Shown: positions 44,974 through 53,274 of the stretch, one piece after another
Numbering within the stretch: the stretch's first letter is position 1
Layout: each line of letters opens with the position of its first letter
Translations under genes and position numbers: made by a program
DNA from: Shimia isoporae
Lineage (GTDB): Bacteria; Pseudomonadota; Alphaproteobacteria; Rhodobacterales; Rhodobacteraceae
Assembly: GCF_004346865.1 (NCBI RefSeq)
Contig: NZ_SMGR01000001.1
Coordinates: 1,674,001-1,738,000, forward strand
Length of the DNA stretch: 64,000 nt
Direction: 5' to 3'
Notes under the pieces: model-generated
What the model was told of the DNA's origin: nothing
The model's input: the letters and a program-made list of their open reading frames with translations, nothing else
The model's database searches: none

Positions 44974-47900
44974 CTATTCCGCAGCAGTCGCCAACGGACC
45001 TTGGCGAAGCTCAGCCAAAAGCTGCTCGCGCCGCTTTGCTGCCTTGGCTTCGTTTTCGACCTTCACGGGACCAAAGCCCCGGATATCAAGCGGAAGTTCC
45101 GCAAGTGCTATCGCCGCCTCGGGCGCAGCATTTCCAAACTTGGCAATGACGTCGGCCATATCGGACTCATATTGAGCTATCAGCGCACGTTCCATTTTGC
45201 GTTCCGGATGACGACCAAATGGATCAAATGCTGTCCCACGCAGCCACTTTAGTTTGGCCAACAAAGGGAATGCCCGCGCCATCCCAGCTCCATATTCGGT
45301 CTTGAGTGGACGCCCGTTCGGACCCTCTTTCGCCAGCAACGGTGGCGAAAGATGAAATTTCACTTTGAAATCGCCCTCAAAAACATCTTCCGCTTTGGCG
45401 CGGGTTTCAAGATGCATACGGGCAACTTCATACTCGTCCTTGTAGGCCAACAACTTGTGATAGCCTTTCGCAATGGCCTCCTTCAGACGCTCATCGCCGA
45501 CACCGTCGACAAGGCTCCGATACTTTGCCGCCAAAGCCTTGTTCTGGAACTTGACCAGATGTTCCTCACGGAAGGCAATCTGTTCGGCCAAAGTCTTTGG
45601 CTTGGAAACCACTTTCGGCGCAAGCATACCCGCCGCCTGATCCGGATACAGAACTGCCCAACGGCCTATTTCAAATGCACGCAAGTTGCGTTCAACGGCC
45701 GCCCCGTTCAACTCAATAGCAGCAACAATTGCTTCATGGCTCAAAGGCACCAAGCCTTTTTGCCACGAGGCGCCAAACACCATCATGTTTGAAAAGATGC
45801 TGTCGCCCATGACAACCCGCGCCAATTCGGACGCATCAAACAAAGATAACTCGTCGCGCAAACGCGCTTGCAGCGCGACTTCCAGGCGGCCTGTCGGCAA
45901 TTTGAACTCGGTGTCCTTCGTAAAGTCACCAGTGATGATCTCATGCGAGTTCACCACGGCTCCCGTGCGACCTGTGGACGTCAGACCAAGAGTCTTGGCT
46001 CCGGCACTGACTACCAGATCGCCACCAATTAGGGCGTCGGCCTCGCCGGTTGCCACGCGGACCGCAGAGATCGCCTCAGGTGTTTCAGCCAATCGGCAGT
46101 GGATGTGCACAGCGCCGCCCTTTTGGGCCAGTCCCGCCATCTCCATCATCGCGGCCGCCTTGCCGTCAATCTGAGCGGCCTGCGACAGGATCGCCCCAAT
46201 TGTCACAACACCCGTCCCGCCAACGCCGGTGATGACCACGTTATGTGTCCCGTCGATGGTTTTGACTTCGGGCAGAGGCATTTCAGGCAGATCAAGAGTT
46301 GCCGTTGCAGCCTTCTTTATGGTTGCGCCCTCAACAGTCACAAAGCTTGGACAGAAGCCGTTCAGACAGCTGAAGTCCTTGTTGCAGCTCGACTGGTTGA
46401 TTTTGCGCTTACGGCCAAGCTCCGTCTCAACAGGCTCGATCGAAATACAGTTGGATTGCACACCACAATCGCCGCATCCTTCGCAGACATCTGTATTGAT
46501 GAACACGCGACGGTCCGGATCAGGGAACTGGCCACGCTTACGCCGACGGCGCTTCTCTGAGGCACATGTTTGAACATAAACAATGCAGCTTACGCCACTG
46601 ATTTCACGAAATTTCTTTTCAACATTCATAAGCTCGGCACGCTCATGGAACGTGATGCCGGACGGGAAAACTGACTGGTCGACATCTTCCTTTTCGTCAT
46701 AGACGACCGCAACATTTTCAACGCCCATTGCGCGGACTTCATCCGCAATTTTCTGCGGGCTGAGGTTGCCATCGTTGGCTTGGCCACCAGTCATAGCAAC
46801 AGCATCGTTGAACAGGATCTTGTAGGTGATGTTTGTACCCGCTGCGAGTGCGGCACGGATCGCCTGAACACCACTGTGGTTATAGGTGCCGTCGCCCAAG
46901 TTTTGGAAAACATGCTTGGTGTTTGAAAACGGCGCTTCGCCAATCCAGTTCGCGCCCTCGCCGCCCATGTGGGTAAAACCGGTTGTCTCCCGGTCCATCC
47001 ATTGCACCATGTAGTGACAGCCGATCCCCGCGTAGGCGCGACTTCCATCAGGCACCTTGGTCGACGTGTTGTGCGGACAGCCCGAGCAGAACCAAGGCGT
47101 CCGCACGGCAATGTCTTCGGCATTGTCTGCCCGCTGCGCCTCTTTCAGAGCGTTCATACCCGCCTTTACGGCATCGGTACCGCGCCCTTCCTCAACCAGA
47201 ATGTCGCCGAGTTTTTCAGCAATCATAATCGGGTCAAGCGCACCGCGAGTCGGGAAAAGCTCCTCTCGACCCATCAGGCCTGCGCCGCCCTTGTACCATC
47301 CATAAACACGCCGCCCCTGCCGCGTATCAAAGATCGCCTCTTTGATCTGGATTTCGATCAGCTTGCGCTTTTCTTCCACCACCACAATCAAATCAAGCCC
47401 TTCGGCCCATTCGTTAAACGTGGTCATATCCATCGGGAACGTTTGGCCGACCTTGTAGGTCGTGATACCCAAACGCTCTGCCTCGGCCTCATCAATGCCC
47501 AGAAGATCCAGCGCATGCACCAAATCAAGCCAGTTTTTCCCCGCTGCAACAAAACCGATCTTTGCGCCGGGCTTGCCCCACATGCGCTTGTCCATTTTGT
47601 TGGCCCGCGAAAACGCTTCCGCTGCAAAGCGTTTGTAATCGATCATGCGCGCTTCCTGCGCGTGCGGGGTGTCATTCAGCCGGATGTTCAGGCCGCCCTC
47701 AGGCATATCGAATTCCGGCGTTACGAAAGTGAGACGATGGGGGTCACCATCAACAACTGCAGTGGCCTCGATGGTATCTTTCATGGTCTTCAAGCCGACC
47801 CAAACGCCTGCGAAACGGCTAAGAGCAAGCCCATAAAGTCCGTAATCCATAATCTCCTGAACGCCCGCAGGAGACACCACCGGCATATAGGCATCCACGA

Positions 47901-48387
47901 GCGCCCATTCGGACTGATGCAAGACAGTGGAGCTTTCACCCGTGTGGTCATCCCCCATCGCCATAAGCACACCGCCATTGGCACTTGTGCCAGCCATGTT
48001 GGCGTGACGCATGACGTCACCTGTCCGGTCGACGCCCGGCCCCTTGCCGTACCAAAGACCAAACACACCGTCGTATTTGCCTTCACCGCGCAGTTCCGCT
48101 TGTTGGCTGCCCCAAAGTTGCGTCGCCGCCAGATCTTCGTTCAGACCCGACATAAACAGAACATCGTTCGCCTTGAGCTCTTTCTCTGCCCGCATCATCT
48201 GGCTGTCGACCGCACCAAGCGGCGATCCACGATAACCGGTTACATAGCCGGCAGTGTTGAGGCCGGCTTTGGTATCGCGCGCCTTTTGCATCAGCATCAG
48301 ACGCACCAGCGCCTGCGTGCCGTTCAAAAGCACATTCCGTTTGCTTAGATCCAAACGGTCATTAAGCGATACTTTCTGAATACTCAT
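44974..48387 (-). CDS. indolepyruvate ferredoxin oxidoreductase, fused alpha-beta form
   Basis: A 1137-residue single-chain enzyme oxidatively decarboxylating aryl- or other 2-oxo acids (from aromatic amino-acid transamination) to acyl-CoA. The N-terminal part carries GYVTGYRGSPLGAVD and the long TPP-dependent IorA-like region with WFCSGCPHNTSTKVP and the TPP-pocket AMTGGQANDGNLSP. An inserted Fe-S region contains NTDVCEGCGDCGVQSNC and SSCNKDFSCLNGFCPSF. The IorB-like gamma domain starts at VVITGVGGTGVVTIGAILSQAA. The ATG at 48387 has a GGGGAG ribosome site. It is divergent from a LysR-type regulator. The reaction needs a ferredoxin or other acceptor, not visible here. Confidence 0.92.
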   Translation of the reverse strand: MSIQKVSLNDRLDLSKRNVLLNGTQALVRLMLMQKARDTKAGLNTAGYVTGYRGSPLGAVDSQMMRAEKELKANDVLFMSGLNEDLAATQLWGSQQAELRGEGKYDGVFGLWYGKGPGVDRTGDVMRHANMAGTSANGGVLMAMGDDHTGESSTVLHQSEWALVDAYMPVVSPAGVQEIMDYGLYGLALSRFAGVWVGLKTMKDTIEATAVVDGDPHRLTFVTPEFDMPEGGLNIRLNDTPHAQEARMIDYKRFAAEAFSRANKMDKRMWGKPGAKIGFVAAGKNWLDLVHALDLLGIDEAEAERLGITTYKVGQTFPMDMTTFNEWAEGLDLIVVVEEKRKLIEIQIKEAIFDTRQGRRVYGWYKGGAGLMGREELFPTRGALDPIMIAEKLGDILVEEGRGTDAVKAGMNALKEAQRADNAEDIAVRTPWFCSGCPHNTSTKVPDGSRAYAGIGCHYMVQWMDRETTGFTHMGGEGANWIGEAPFSNTKHVFQNLGDGTYNHSGVQAIRAALAAGTNITYKILFNDAVAMTGGQANDGNLSPQKIADEVRAMGVENVAVVYDEKEDVDQSVFPSGITFHERAELMNVEKKFREISGVSCIVYVQTCASEKRRRRKRGQFPDPDRRVFINTDVCEGCGDCGVQSNCISIEPVETELGRKRKINQSSCNKDFSCLNGFCPSFVTVEGATIKKAATATLDLPEMPLPEVKTIDGTHNVVITGVGGTGVVTIGAILSQAAQIDGKAAAMMEMAGLAQKGGAVHIHCRLAETPEAISAVRVATGEADALIGGDLVVSAGAKTLGLTSTGRTGAVVNSHEIITGDFTKDTEFKLPTGRLEVALQARLRDELSLFDASELARVVMGDSIFSNMMVFGASWQKGLVPLSHEAIVAAIELNGAAVERNLRAFEIGRWAVLYPDQAAGMLAPKVVSKPKTLAEQIAFREEHLVKFQNKALAAKYRSLVDGVGDERLKEAIAKGYHKLLAYKDEYEVARMHLETRAKAEDVFEGDFKVKFHLSPPLLAKEGPNGRPLKTEYGAGMARAFPLLAKLKWLRGTAFDPFGRHPERKMERALIAQYESDMADVIAKFGNAAPEAAIALAELPLDIRGFGPVKVENEAKAAKRREQLLAELRQGPLATAAE

Positions 48388-48510
48388 CTTGCGCTCCCCT
48401 CGCTGGACGGTACGTCTCTCGATATTAGCGGATTATTAGGTCACAATATCTGACCTATGCAATCATTTTTTGAGATGCACCTTTCACGATTTTTGCTTAT
48501 GGTCTGAATT

Positions 48511-48527
48511 TGCAAGCAATATTTGCA
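48511..48527. promoter_or_regulatory. candidate LysR-type operator
   Basis: The inverted repeat TGCAA-N7-TTGCA contains the T-N11-A core of LysR-family sites. It lies in the 183-bp spacer between the divergent oxidoreductase and lysR genes, 44 bp before the lysR start. Upstream, TGCAATCATTTTTTGAGATGCA includes further TGCA half-sites. Confidence 0.5.
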
Positions 48528-48570
48528 GGCGTTTCAACATAAGAAGCCTACGAACAAGAAAGTTATCCGG

Positions 48571-49476
48571 ATGGATTGGGACAAACTCAGAATCTTTCAC
48601 GCCGTTGCCGACGCTGGCAGCCTAACCCACGCAGGCGACGTTTTGCATCTGTCCCAATCGGCGGTGTCCCGCCAGATTCGCGCGCTGGAAGAATCTCTCA
48701 ACACCACCCTGTTCCACCGACACGCTCGTGGTTTGATTCTCACCGAACAGGGCGAATTGCTGTTTGACGCCACCTCTTCAATGAACAAACGTCTGGACGC
48801 CGCTGCGGCGCGCATCCGCGATAGCGAAGAAGAAGTGTTCGGTGAGTTGCGGGTGACAACCACGATCGGCTTCGGCACGCTTTGGCTGGCCCCCCGTCTG
48901 CCGCACCTTTACGAAAAATATCCGGACCTAAACATCGACCTGATGCTCGAGGAAAAAGTCCTGGACCTGCCCATGCGCGAGGCCGACGTCGCCATTCGCA
49001 TGAAAGAGCCAAGTCAGGCGGACCTGATCCGCAAACGCCTGATGAGCGTTCGGATGCGCCTTTATGCGACCCAAGCTTATCTGGAACGTCACGGAACGCC
49101 TGCCACTCTTGAGGATTTGGCTGACCACCGCCTCATCTGTCAGAACATAAACTCCGAACAGGTTGGTGCTGGTGCTACCTATGTGCAAACGCTGCTCGCC
49201 AACAACATCACGTCGATGCTTTATGTGAACAACTATTTCGGAGTGCTTCAAGCGGTACTGCACGACCTCGGTATCGGTGTGTTGCCTGACTATGTGATCC
49301 AGGACTTCCCGGACATGACACGCGTCTTGCCGGAAAGCGAAAGCGCGGAAATCCCTGTTTTCTTGGCCTATCCCGAAGAAATGCGCCAATCCAAGCGCAT
49401 TTCCGCCTTCAGGGACTTCGTTCAGGAAGAGATCATTTCTCACCGCAAGCAATTGAGTCAAAAAGGGAATCCCTGA
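48571..49476 (+). CDS. LysR-family transcriptional regulator
   Basis: A 301-residue LTTR. The N-terminal winged helix has LRIFHAVADAGSLTHAGDVL and LSQSAVSRQIRALEESL, then LFHRHARGLILTEQG. The C-terminal half (about residues 90-290) is a periplasmic-binding-protein-like effector domain. The ATG at 48571 begins at the canonical MDWDKLRIF; the frame is open from 48523. It is divergent from the indolepyruvate oxidoreductase gene and probably controls it in response to a 2-oxo acid or aromatic metabolite, which is inferred from position only. A CTATGC/GCATAG hairpin follows its stop (49478-49496). Confidence 0.88.
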   Translation: MDWDKLRIFHAVADAGSLTHAGDVLHLSQSAVSRQIRALEESLNTTLFHRHARGLILTEQGELLFDATSSMNKRLDAAAARIRDSEEEVFGELRVTTTIGFGTLWLAPRLPHLYEKYPDLNIDLMLEEKVLDLPMREADVAIRMKEPSQADLIRKRLMSVRMRLYATQAYLERHGTPATLEDLADHRLICQNINSEQVGAGATYVQTLLANNITSMLYVNNYFGVLQAVLHDLGIGVLPDYVIQDFPDMTRVLPESESAEIPVFLAYPEEMRQSKRISAFRDFVQEEIISHRKQLSQKGNP

Positions 49477-49561
49477 GCTATGCACCACCCGCATAGCGGG
49501 CATGCTGCACTTGCGACAGGTTATCCCTTGAACGATTCAAAACTGACTACTAATTCATCTC

Positions 49562-49647
49562 GAGAAGACGGTGATTGCCTAACGGCGCATCATCTTCATA
49601 CCTCCCTGTTGGACTAAGGCCGGGCTTATCGCTCGGCCCTTTTTTTA
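49562..49647 (+). ncRNA. predicted small RNA with anti-Shine-Dalgarno loop
   Basis: A free-standing element between the lysR gene and the mscS-like gene. The predicted fold is a 5' hairpin (GAAGA and TGAT at 49564-49575 pair with ATCATCTTC at 49589-49597, enclosing a GCC-TAAC-GGC mini-stem), then an unpaired stretch containing ATACCTCCCTGTTGGACTAA (49598-49617), then a strong terminator. CCUCCC is complementary to Shine-Dalgarno sequences, as in many trans-acting sRNAs. A weak promoter (TTGAAC at 49528, about 17 bp, TAATTC at 49551) would start transcription near 49562. The 5' end and activity are inferred. Confidence 0.6.
49616..49647 (+). terminator. intrinsic terminator of the predicted sRNA
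   Basis: The stem AAGGCCGGGC with GCTCGGCCCTT (one G-U pair) and loop TTATC is followed by a run of seven T. There is no coding gene immediately upstream that would need it other than lysR, 140 bp away. Confidence 0.88.
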
Positions 49648-49774
49648 TCCAAAAGCCGGTTCTCCCCGCAAACGCACCAACAAAACACCCGCGACGCGCG
49701 TGCATGTTTGCTTGACGGATGCCTCCTAAATCCCGACTGTGAAAGAAAAAGTTTTCATCAACCGGGTTGAGTCC

Positions 49775-52063
49775 ATGTCGCGTATTTTTCAGGTTATGCT
49801 GCTTGTCGCAGCGACCTTCTTTCTGACAGGCCAGTCGTCTGTCGCCCAAACCCTTCCAATGCCCACCACGACAGCGCCATCCACCGAGGCTGAGCCAATC
49901 GCGCCTGAGGAGATGACCCCCGAAGCGATCAACGCCATGGTCGCGCGCATGTCTGACGACGAAGTACGCGCCTTGCTGCTCGACAGGCTTGACGCCGTGG
50001 CCATGCAGGACAACGTCCAAGCCGAACCGAAATCCGTGATCGATGTTGCAACATCTCTTTGGACAGCGTTCAGTTCACAACTCGTCGATGCCGTGAAGAA
50101 GCTTCCCGTTCTATTTATTCGCCAAGGCGAGGCCATCACCAATTTTGTAAAAGACTACGGAGGCTTAGGGGGTGTCCTTACGCTTTTTGGGCTGGTTGCT
50201 TTCATTCTTGCGGTTGGGTTTGCGGTCGAATTTGCGGTCCGTACCTATCTCGTCAAGATCCGCAACCCGGACCCAAACGAACCCCAGCACAGCCTGCGCG
50301 AAGCATTGACCTTCCTGATCAAGCGTTTCTTCCGAGAGATCTTCGGTCTGATCGTTTTTTACTTCACGCTTTGGCTTATTGGCCGTCCTCTCTTCAGCGA
50401 ACATGACATCCTGTTTGTCGGTCCGTTTGTCGGCTACCTAATCTGGATGCCCCGTGTCGCAGCGGCGTTCTCGCGTTTCATGATGGCGCCGGAACGCGCA
50501 GATTTGCGCCTTGTGAATGTTTCTGACCACTGGGCCAAGTTCATACATCGCCACATCACAGGGCTGATGCTGTTGGGCGGCTTCACGCTCTTTATTGTCG
50601 AATTCAACATGAACAATGGAGTGGCAGCAGGCGAAACCCGCATCGGTTTCTGGCTGGACAGTGCGGTCTACGTCTACATTGCGTTCATTGCTTGGACCGC
50701 GCGCGAAGGTCTCAGCGACATGATGCGCGGCACTGATCCAGACAACACCGAGTTCGACGAAATGATGGCGCGCGGCTATCCCTACTTCGCGATCGCAGTT
50801 GCCGGTGTCATGTGGGTGATCGTTTCCACACTCGTAGGGCTCGGAAAAGTACAGCTTCTGGTCGCTGGCGCTCACTACTCCACGATGTTCTTGCTGCTTC
50901 TGGCGCCTGTGATCGACACTGCTATCCGGGGATTGGTTCGCCACCTCGTTCCGCCCATGATCGGAGAAGGCAAGGTCGCCGAGGAAGCCTACTTGGCAAC
51001 AAAACGCAGCTACGTTCGCATCGGTCGCGTTATCGCCGTCGGAATTCTTCTTTCGCTAATAGCACGCACCTGGAACCTGTCTCTCGGCAGTTTGCTTCAG
51101 GATCGTGCCGGAATCGGCGATAACCTGTTCAGCTTCGCAATGACAGTCATCGTCGGCTACGTGGTTTACGAAGGCGTCTCGCTCTGGATCAACCGAAGGT
51201 TGGCGGCTGAGCACACCGCCCTTGGCTTGAGCCAAGAGGACGCGGGCGGGGACGAAATGGGCGGCGGCGGCGGCTCCCGCCTTTCTACCGTCCTGCCTCT
51301 GGCGCTTGTCACGGCACAAGGCACAATCATTGTGATCTTCGCGCTTCTCGCGATTGGCAACCTCGGCGTCGACATTACTCCGCTCCTCGCTGGTGCAGGT
51401 ATCGCTGGTCTGGCTATTGGTTTCGGCGCACAGAAACTCGTGACTGACGTTGTATCCGGCGTGTTCTTCCTCGTGGATGATGCCTTCCGCACTGGCGAAT
51501 ACGTAGAGATCGACGGGACCATGGGCGCGGTAGAAAAGATATCGATCCGCTCAATGCAACTCCGCCACCATCGCGGTCCCGTGCACACCATCCCCTATGG
51601 TGAAATCCCCAAACTCACCAACTACTCCCGAGACTGGGTGATCATGAAGCTCAAGTTCACCGTGCCTTTCGACACGGACCCCAACAAGGTCAAAAAGATC
51701 TTCAAAAAGATCGGCCAGGACATGCTTCAGGACGAACTGTACAAGGATGATTTCCTTCAACCGTTCAAATCTCAGGGCGTGTTTGACATTGACGATGTTG
51801 GCATGATCATCCGCGGCAAGTTTATGGCAAAGCCGGGCAAGCAGTTCATGATCCGCAAGGAGATCTACAACCGCGTCAAAGCCGAGTTTGCCGAGAACGG
51901 CATCGACTTCGCCCGCCGCGAAGTGCGCGTCGCAATCCCGGGCGTGGATTCCGCCGACGACCTATCCGACGCTGACAAGGCGGCCATCACCGCCGCGGCA
52001 ACCGAAGCCGCGCGGGAACAAGCCGCCGACGGCGGCGCGGCGCCGGCTAAGGGACCGGATTAA
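49775..52063 (+). CDS. MscS-family mechanosensitive ion channel protein
   Basis: A 762-residue inner-membrane protein. A signal peptide (MSRIFQVMLLVAATFFLTGQ to about SSVAQ) leads into a periplasmic region with MSDDEVRALLLDRLDAVAM, followed by about ten membrane helices. The MscS pore helix is LLAGAGIAGLAIGFGAQKLVTDVVSGVF (residues about 541-568), then the beta domain IDGTMGAVEKISIRSMQLRHH and the cytoplasmic FTVPFDTDPNKVKKIF domain. It belongs to the large multi-helix MscS subclass. The frame opens with GTG at 49739, but the ATG at 49775 gives a proper signal peptide. A C-terminal Ala-rich acidic tail ends the protein. The barrel gene follows after 5 bp, so they form an operon. Confidence 0.87.
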   Translation: MSRIFQVMLLVAATFFLTGQSSVAQTLPMPTTTAPSTEAEPIAPEEMTPEAINAMVARMSDDEVRALLLDRLDAVAMQDNVQAEPKSVIDVATSLWTAFSSQLVDAVKKLPVLFIRQGEAITNFVKDYGGLGGVLTLFGLVAFILAVGFAVEFAVRTYLVKIRNPDPNEPQHSLREALTFLIKRFFREIFGLIVFYFTLWLIGRPLFSEHDILFVGPFVGYLIWMPRVAAAFSRFMMAPERADLRLVNVSDHWAKFIHRHITGLMLLGGFTLFIVEFNMNNGVAAGETRIGFWLDSAVYVYIAFIAWTAREGLSDMMRGTDPDNTEFDEMMARGYPYFAIAVAGVMWVIVSTLVGLGKVQLLVAGAHYSTMFLLLLAPVIDTAIRGLVRHLVPPMIGEGKVAEEAYLATKRSYVRIGRVIAVGILLSLIARTWNLSLGSLLQDRAGIGDNLFSFAMTVIVGYVVYEGVSLWINRRLAAEHTALGLSQEDAGGDEMGGGGGSRLSTVLPLALVTAQGTIIVIFALLAIGNLGVDITPLLAGAGIAGLAIGFGAQKLVTDVVSGVFFLVDDAFRTGEYVEIDGTMGAVEKISIRSMQLRHHRGPVHTIPYGEIPKLTNYSRDWVIMKLKFTVPFDTDPNKVKKIFKKIGQDMLQDELYKDDFLQPFKSQGVFDIDDVGMIIRGKFMAKPGKQFMIRKEIYNRVKAEFAENGIDFARREVRVAIPGVDSADDLSDADKAAITAAATEAAREQAADGGAAPAKGPD

Positions 52064-52068
52064 GTCCC

Positions 52069-53190
52069 ATGTCGCGCCGACTGACCAAATTGCGCCGGCT
52101 GTCTCAGGCCGGCGCTATCCTCGCCTCAACCTTTCTGAGTGTGCCAGCGATTGCCGACACTGGGGCCGAAGTCCTTACAGAGCAAATCGACCAGCTCGCA
52201 AACAAGGAAAACGTGGGATTACGGAGCGGCTCTGTGGTTGTCGCGCCCATCCCGTTCAGAAATGAACTTGTAGGTGCGGGACTCGCTTTGGGTTTCGGCT
52301 ACCTCCTGAAAACCGATCAATCCAGCGACACGTCAATCATCGGCGTTGGTACTCTGCGCTCGGAAAACGGCTCGACAGCCACAGCACTCAGCGCGAATTT
52401 TGCCTTCAACGAGAACAAATGGAAACTCAGCCTCACCGCTGGCGAGGCCGACATGTTCTACGATCTCTACATCGGCTCTCTTCGATTTCCAGTTCGGCAG
52501 GACGGTATTGTTCTGAATACTCAAGGCTTGCGAGCCGTAGACGACGACACCTTTGCTGGGGCGCGTCTGCGATATCTGGACACGACGCTGGCCTATGTCC
52601 GGTCCAATTCGAGCGCGCCGAATTTGCCGCTCATAACTGCAGAACTGGTCAGTTTGTCTGCACTTTTCCAAATCGACACGCGCGACGACACTTTCTCCGC
52701 CCGCTCGGGCTACTTCCTCGATCTCGACGCCATGTACGGAGAACTGCTGAACCGCAGCGATAGCCACTATCACAAGTTCACCGCCCGCTATACCGGCTAT
52801 CGGCCATTGGGAGATCGTTCCAGTCTCGCGTTTCGCGTCACGGGTTGCGTGGCTGCCGACAAAACTCCGTTCTTTGACAAATGTTCGATTGGGGGAACGG
52901 ACGGGTTCCGTGGATTTAACCCCACCCGATATCTCAATTCGCGACTTCTATCTTTTCAGGCCGAAGTTCGTCACAACTTCACAAACCGCATCAGCGGTGT
53001 CGCCTTCGCAGGCGCGGGTTTTTCCGGCCCAACATTCGAACAGCTCGACAACGCGGGTGCAAACGTCGCCTACGGCATCGGCGCGCGTTACCAGATTTCA
53101 AAAAATTTCAAGGCCATGTTCTCTGTAGATGTTGCTCGAAACGATGCCGGTGAGGACACTTTGTACGTCTACGTTGGCCAGCGGTTCTAA
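52069..53190 (+). CDS. BamA/TamA-like outer-membrane beta-barrel protein, no POTRA domains
   Basis: A 373-residue protein with a signal peptide (RRLTKLRRLSQAGAILAS to about SVPAIAD), then about 16 alternating amphipathic strands. The barrel-6-strand motif GGTDGFRGFNPTRYL (about residue 282) corresponds to the VRGF/Y motif of BamA and TamA, and the last residue is Phe, as the BAM machine requires. It lacks POTRA repeats, so it is a stand-alone 16-strand barrel (the surface-antigen D15 type). A Cys pair (GCVAADKTPFFDKC) may form an extracellular-loop disulfide. It is co-transcribed with the MscS-like channel. A second such protein lies at 60973-62160. Confidence 0.8.
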   Translation: MSRRLTKLRRLSQAGAILASTFLSVPAIADTGAEVLTEQIDQLANKENVGLRSGSVVVAPIPFRNELVGAGLALGFGYLLKTDQSSDTSIIGVGTLRSENGSTATALSANFAFNENKWKLSLTAGEADMFYDLYIGSLRFPVRQDGIVLNTQGLRAVDDDTFAGARLRYLDTTLAYVRSNSSAPNLPLITAELVSLSALFQIDTRDDTFSARSGYFLDLDAMYGELLNRSDSHYHKFTARYTGYRPLGDRSSLAFRVTGCVAADKTPFFDKCSIGGTDGFRGFNPTRYLNSRLLSFQAEVRHNFTNRISGVAFAGAGFSGPTFEQLDNAGANVAYGIGARYQISKNFKAMFSVDVARNDAGEDTLYVYVGQRF

Positions 53191-53274
53191 GCTTCCTCCC
53201 CTACCCCCTTTCCCTTTTGGTCCACCTGCCCTAAAAGCCCCCCAAACGCTATTTATTTTGGGGACTCTCGCGAC

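Noticed and set aside
46969-48348. A 459-codon open frame on the plus strand opposite the indolepyruvate oxidoreductase
   Set aside because: It is antisense to a clear conserved enzyme and rich in His/Arg/Pro, as expected for a shadow frame.
49739-49775. GTG start at 49739 for the mscS-like gene
   Set aside because: No ribosome site, and the extension disrupts a well-formed signal peptide that starts at ATG 49775.
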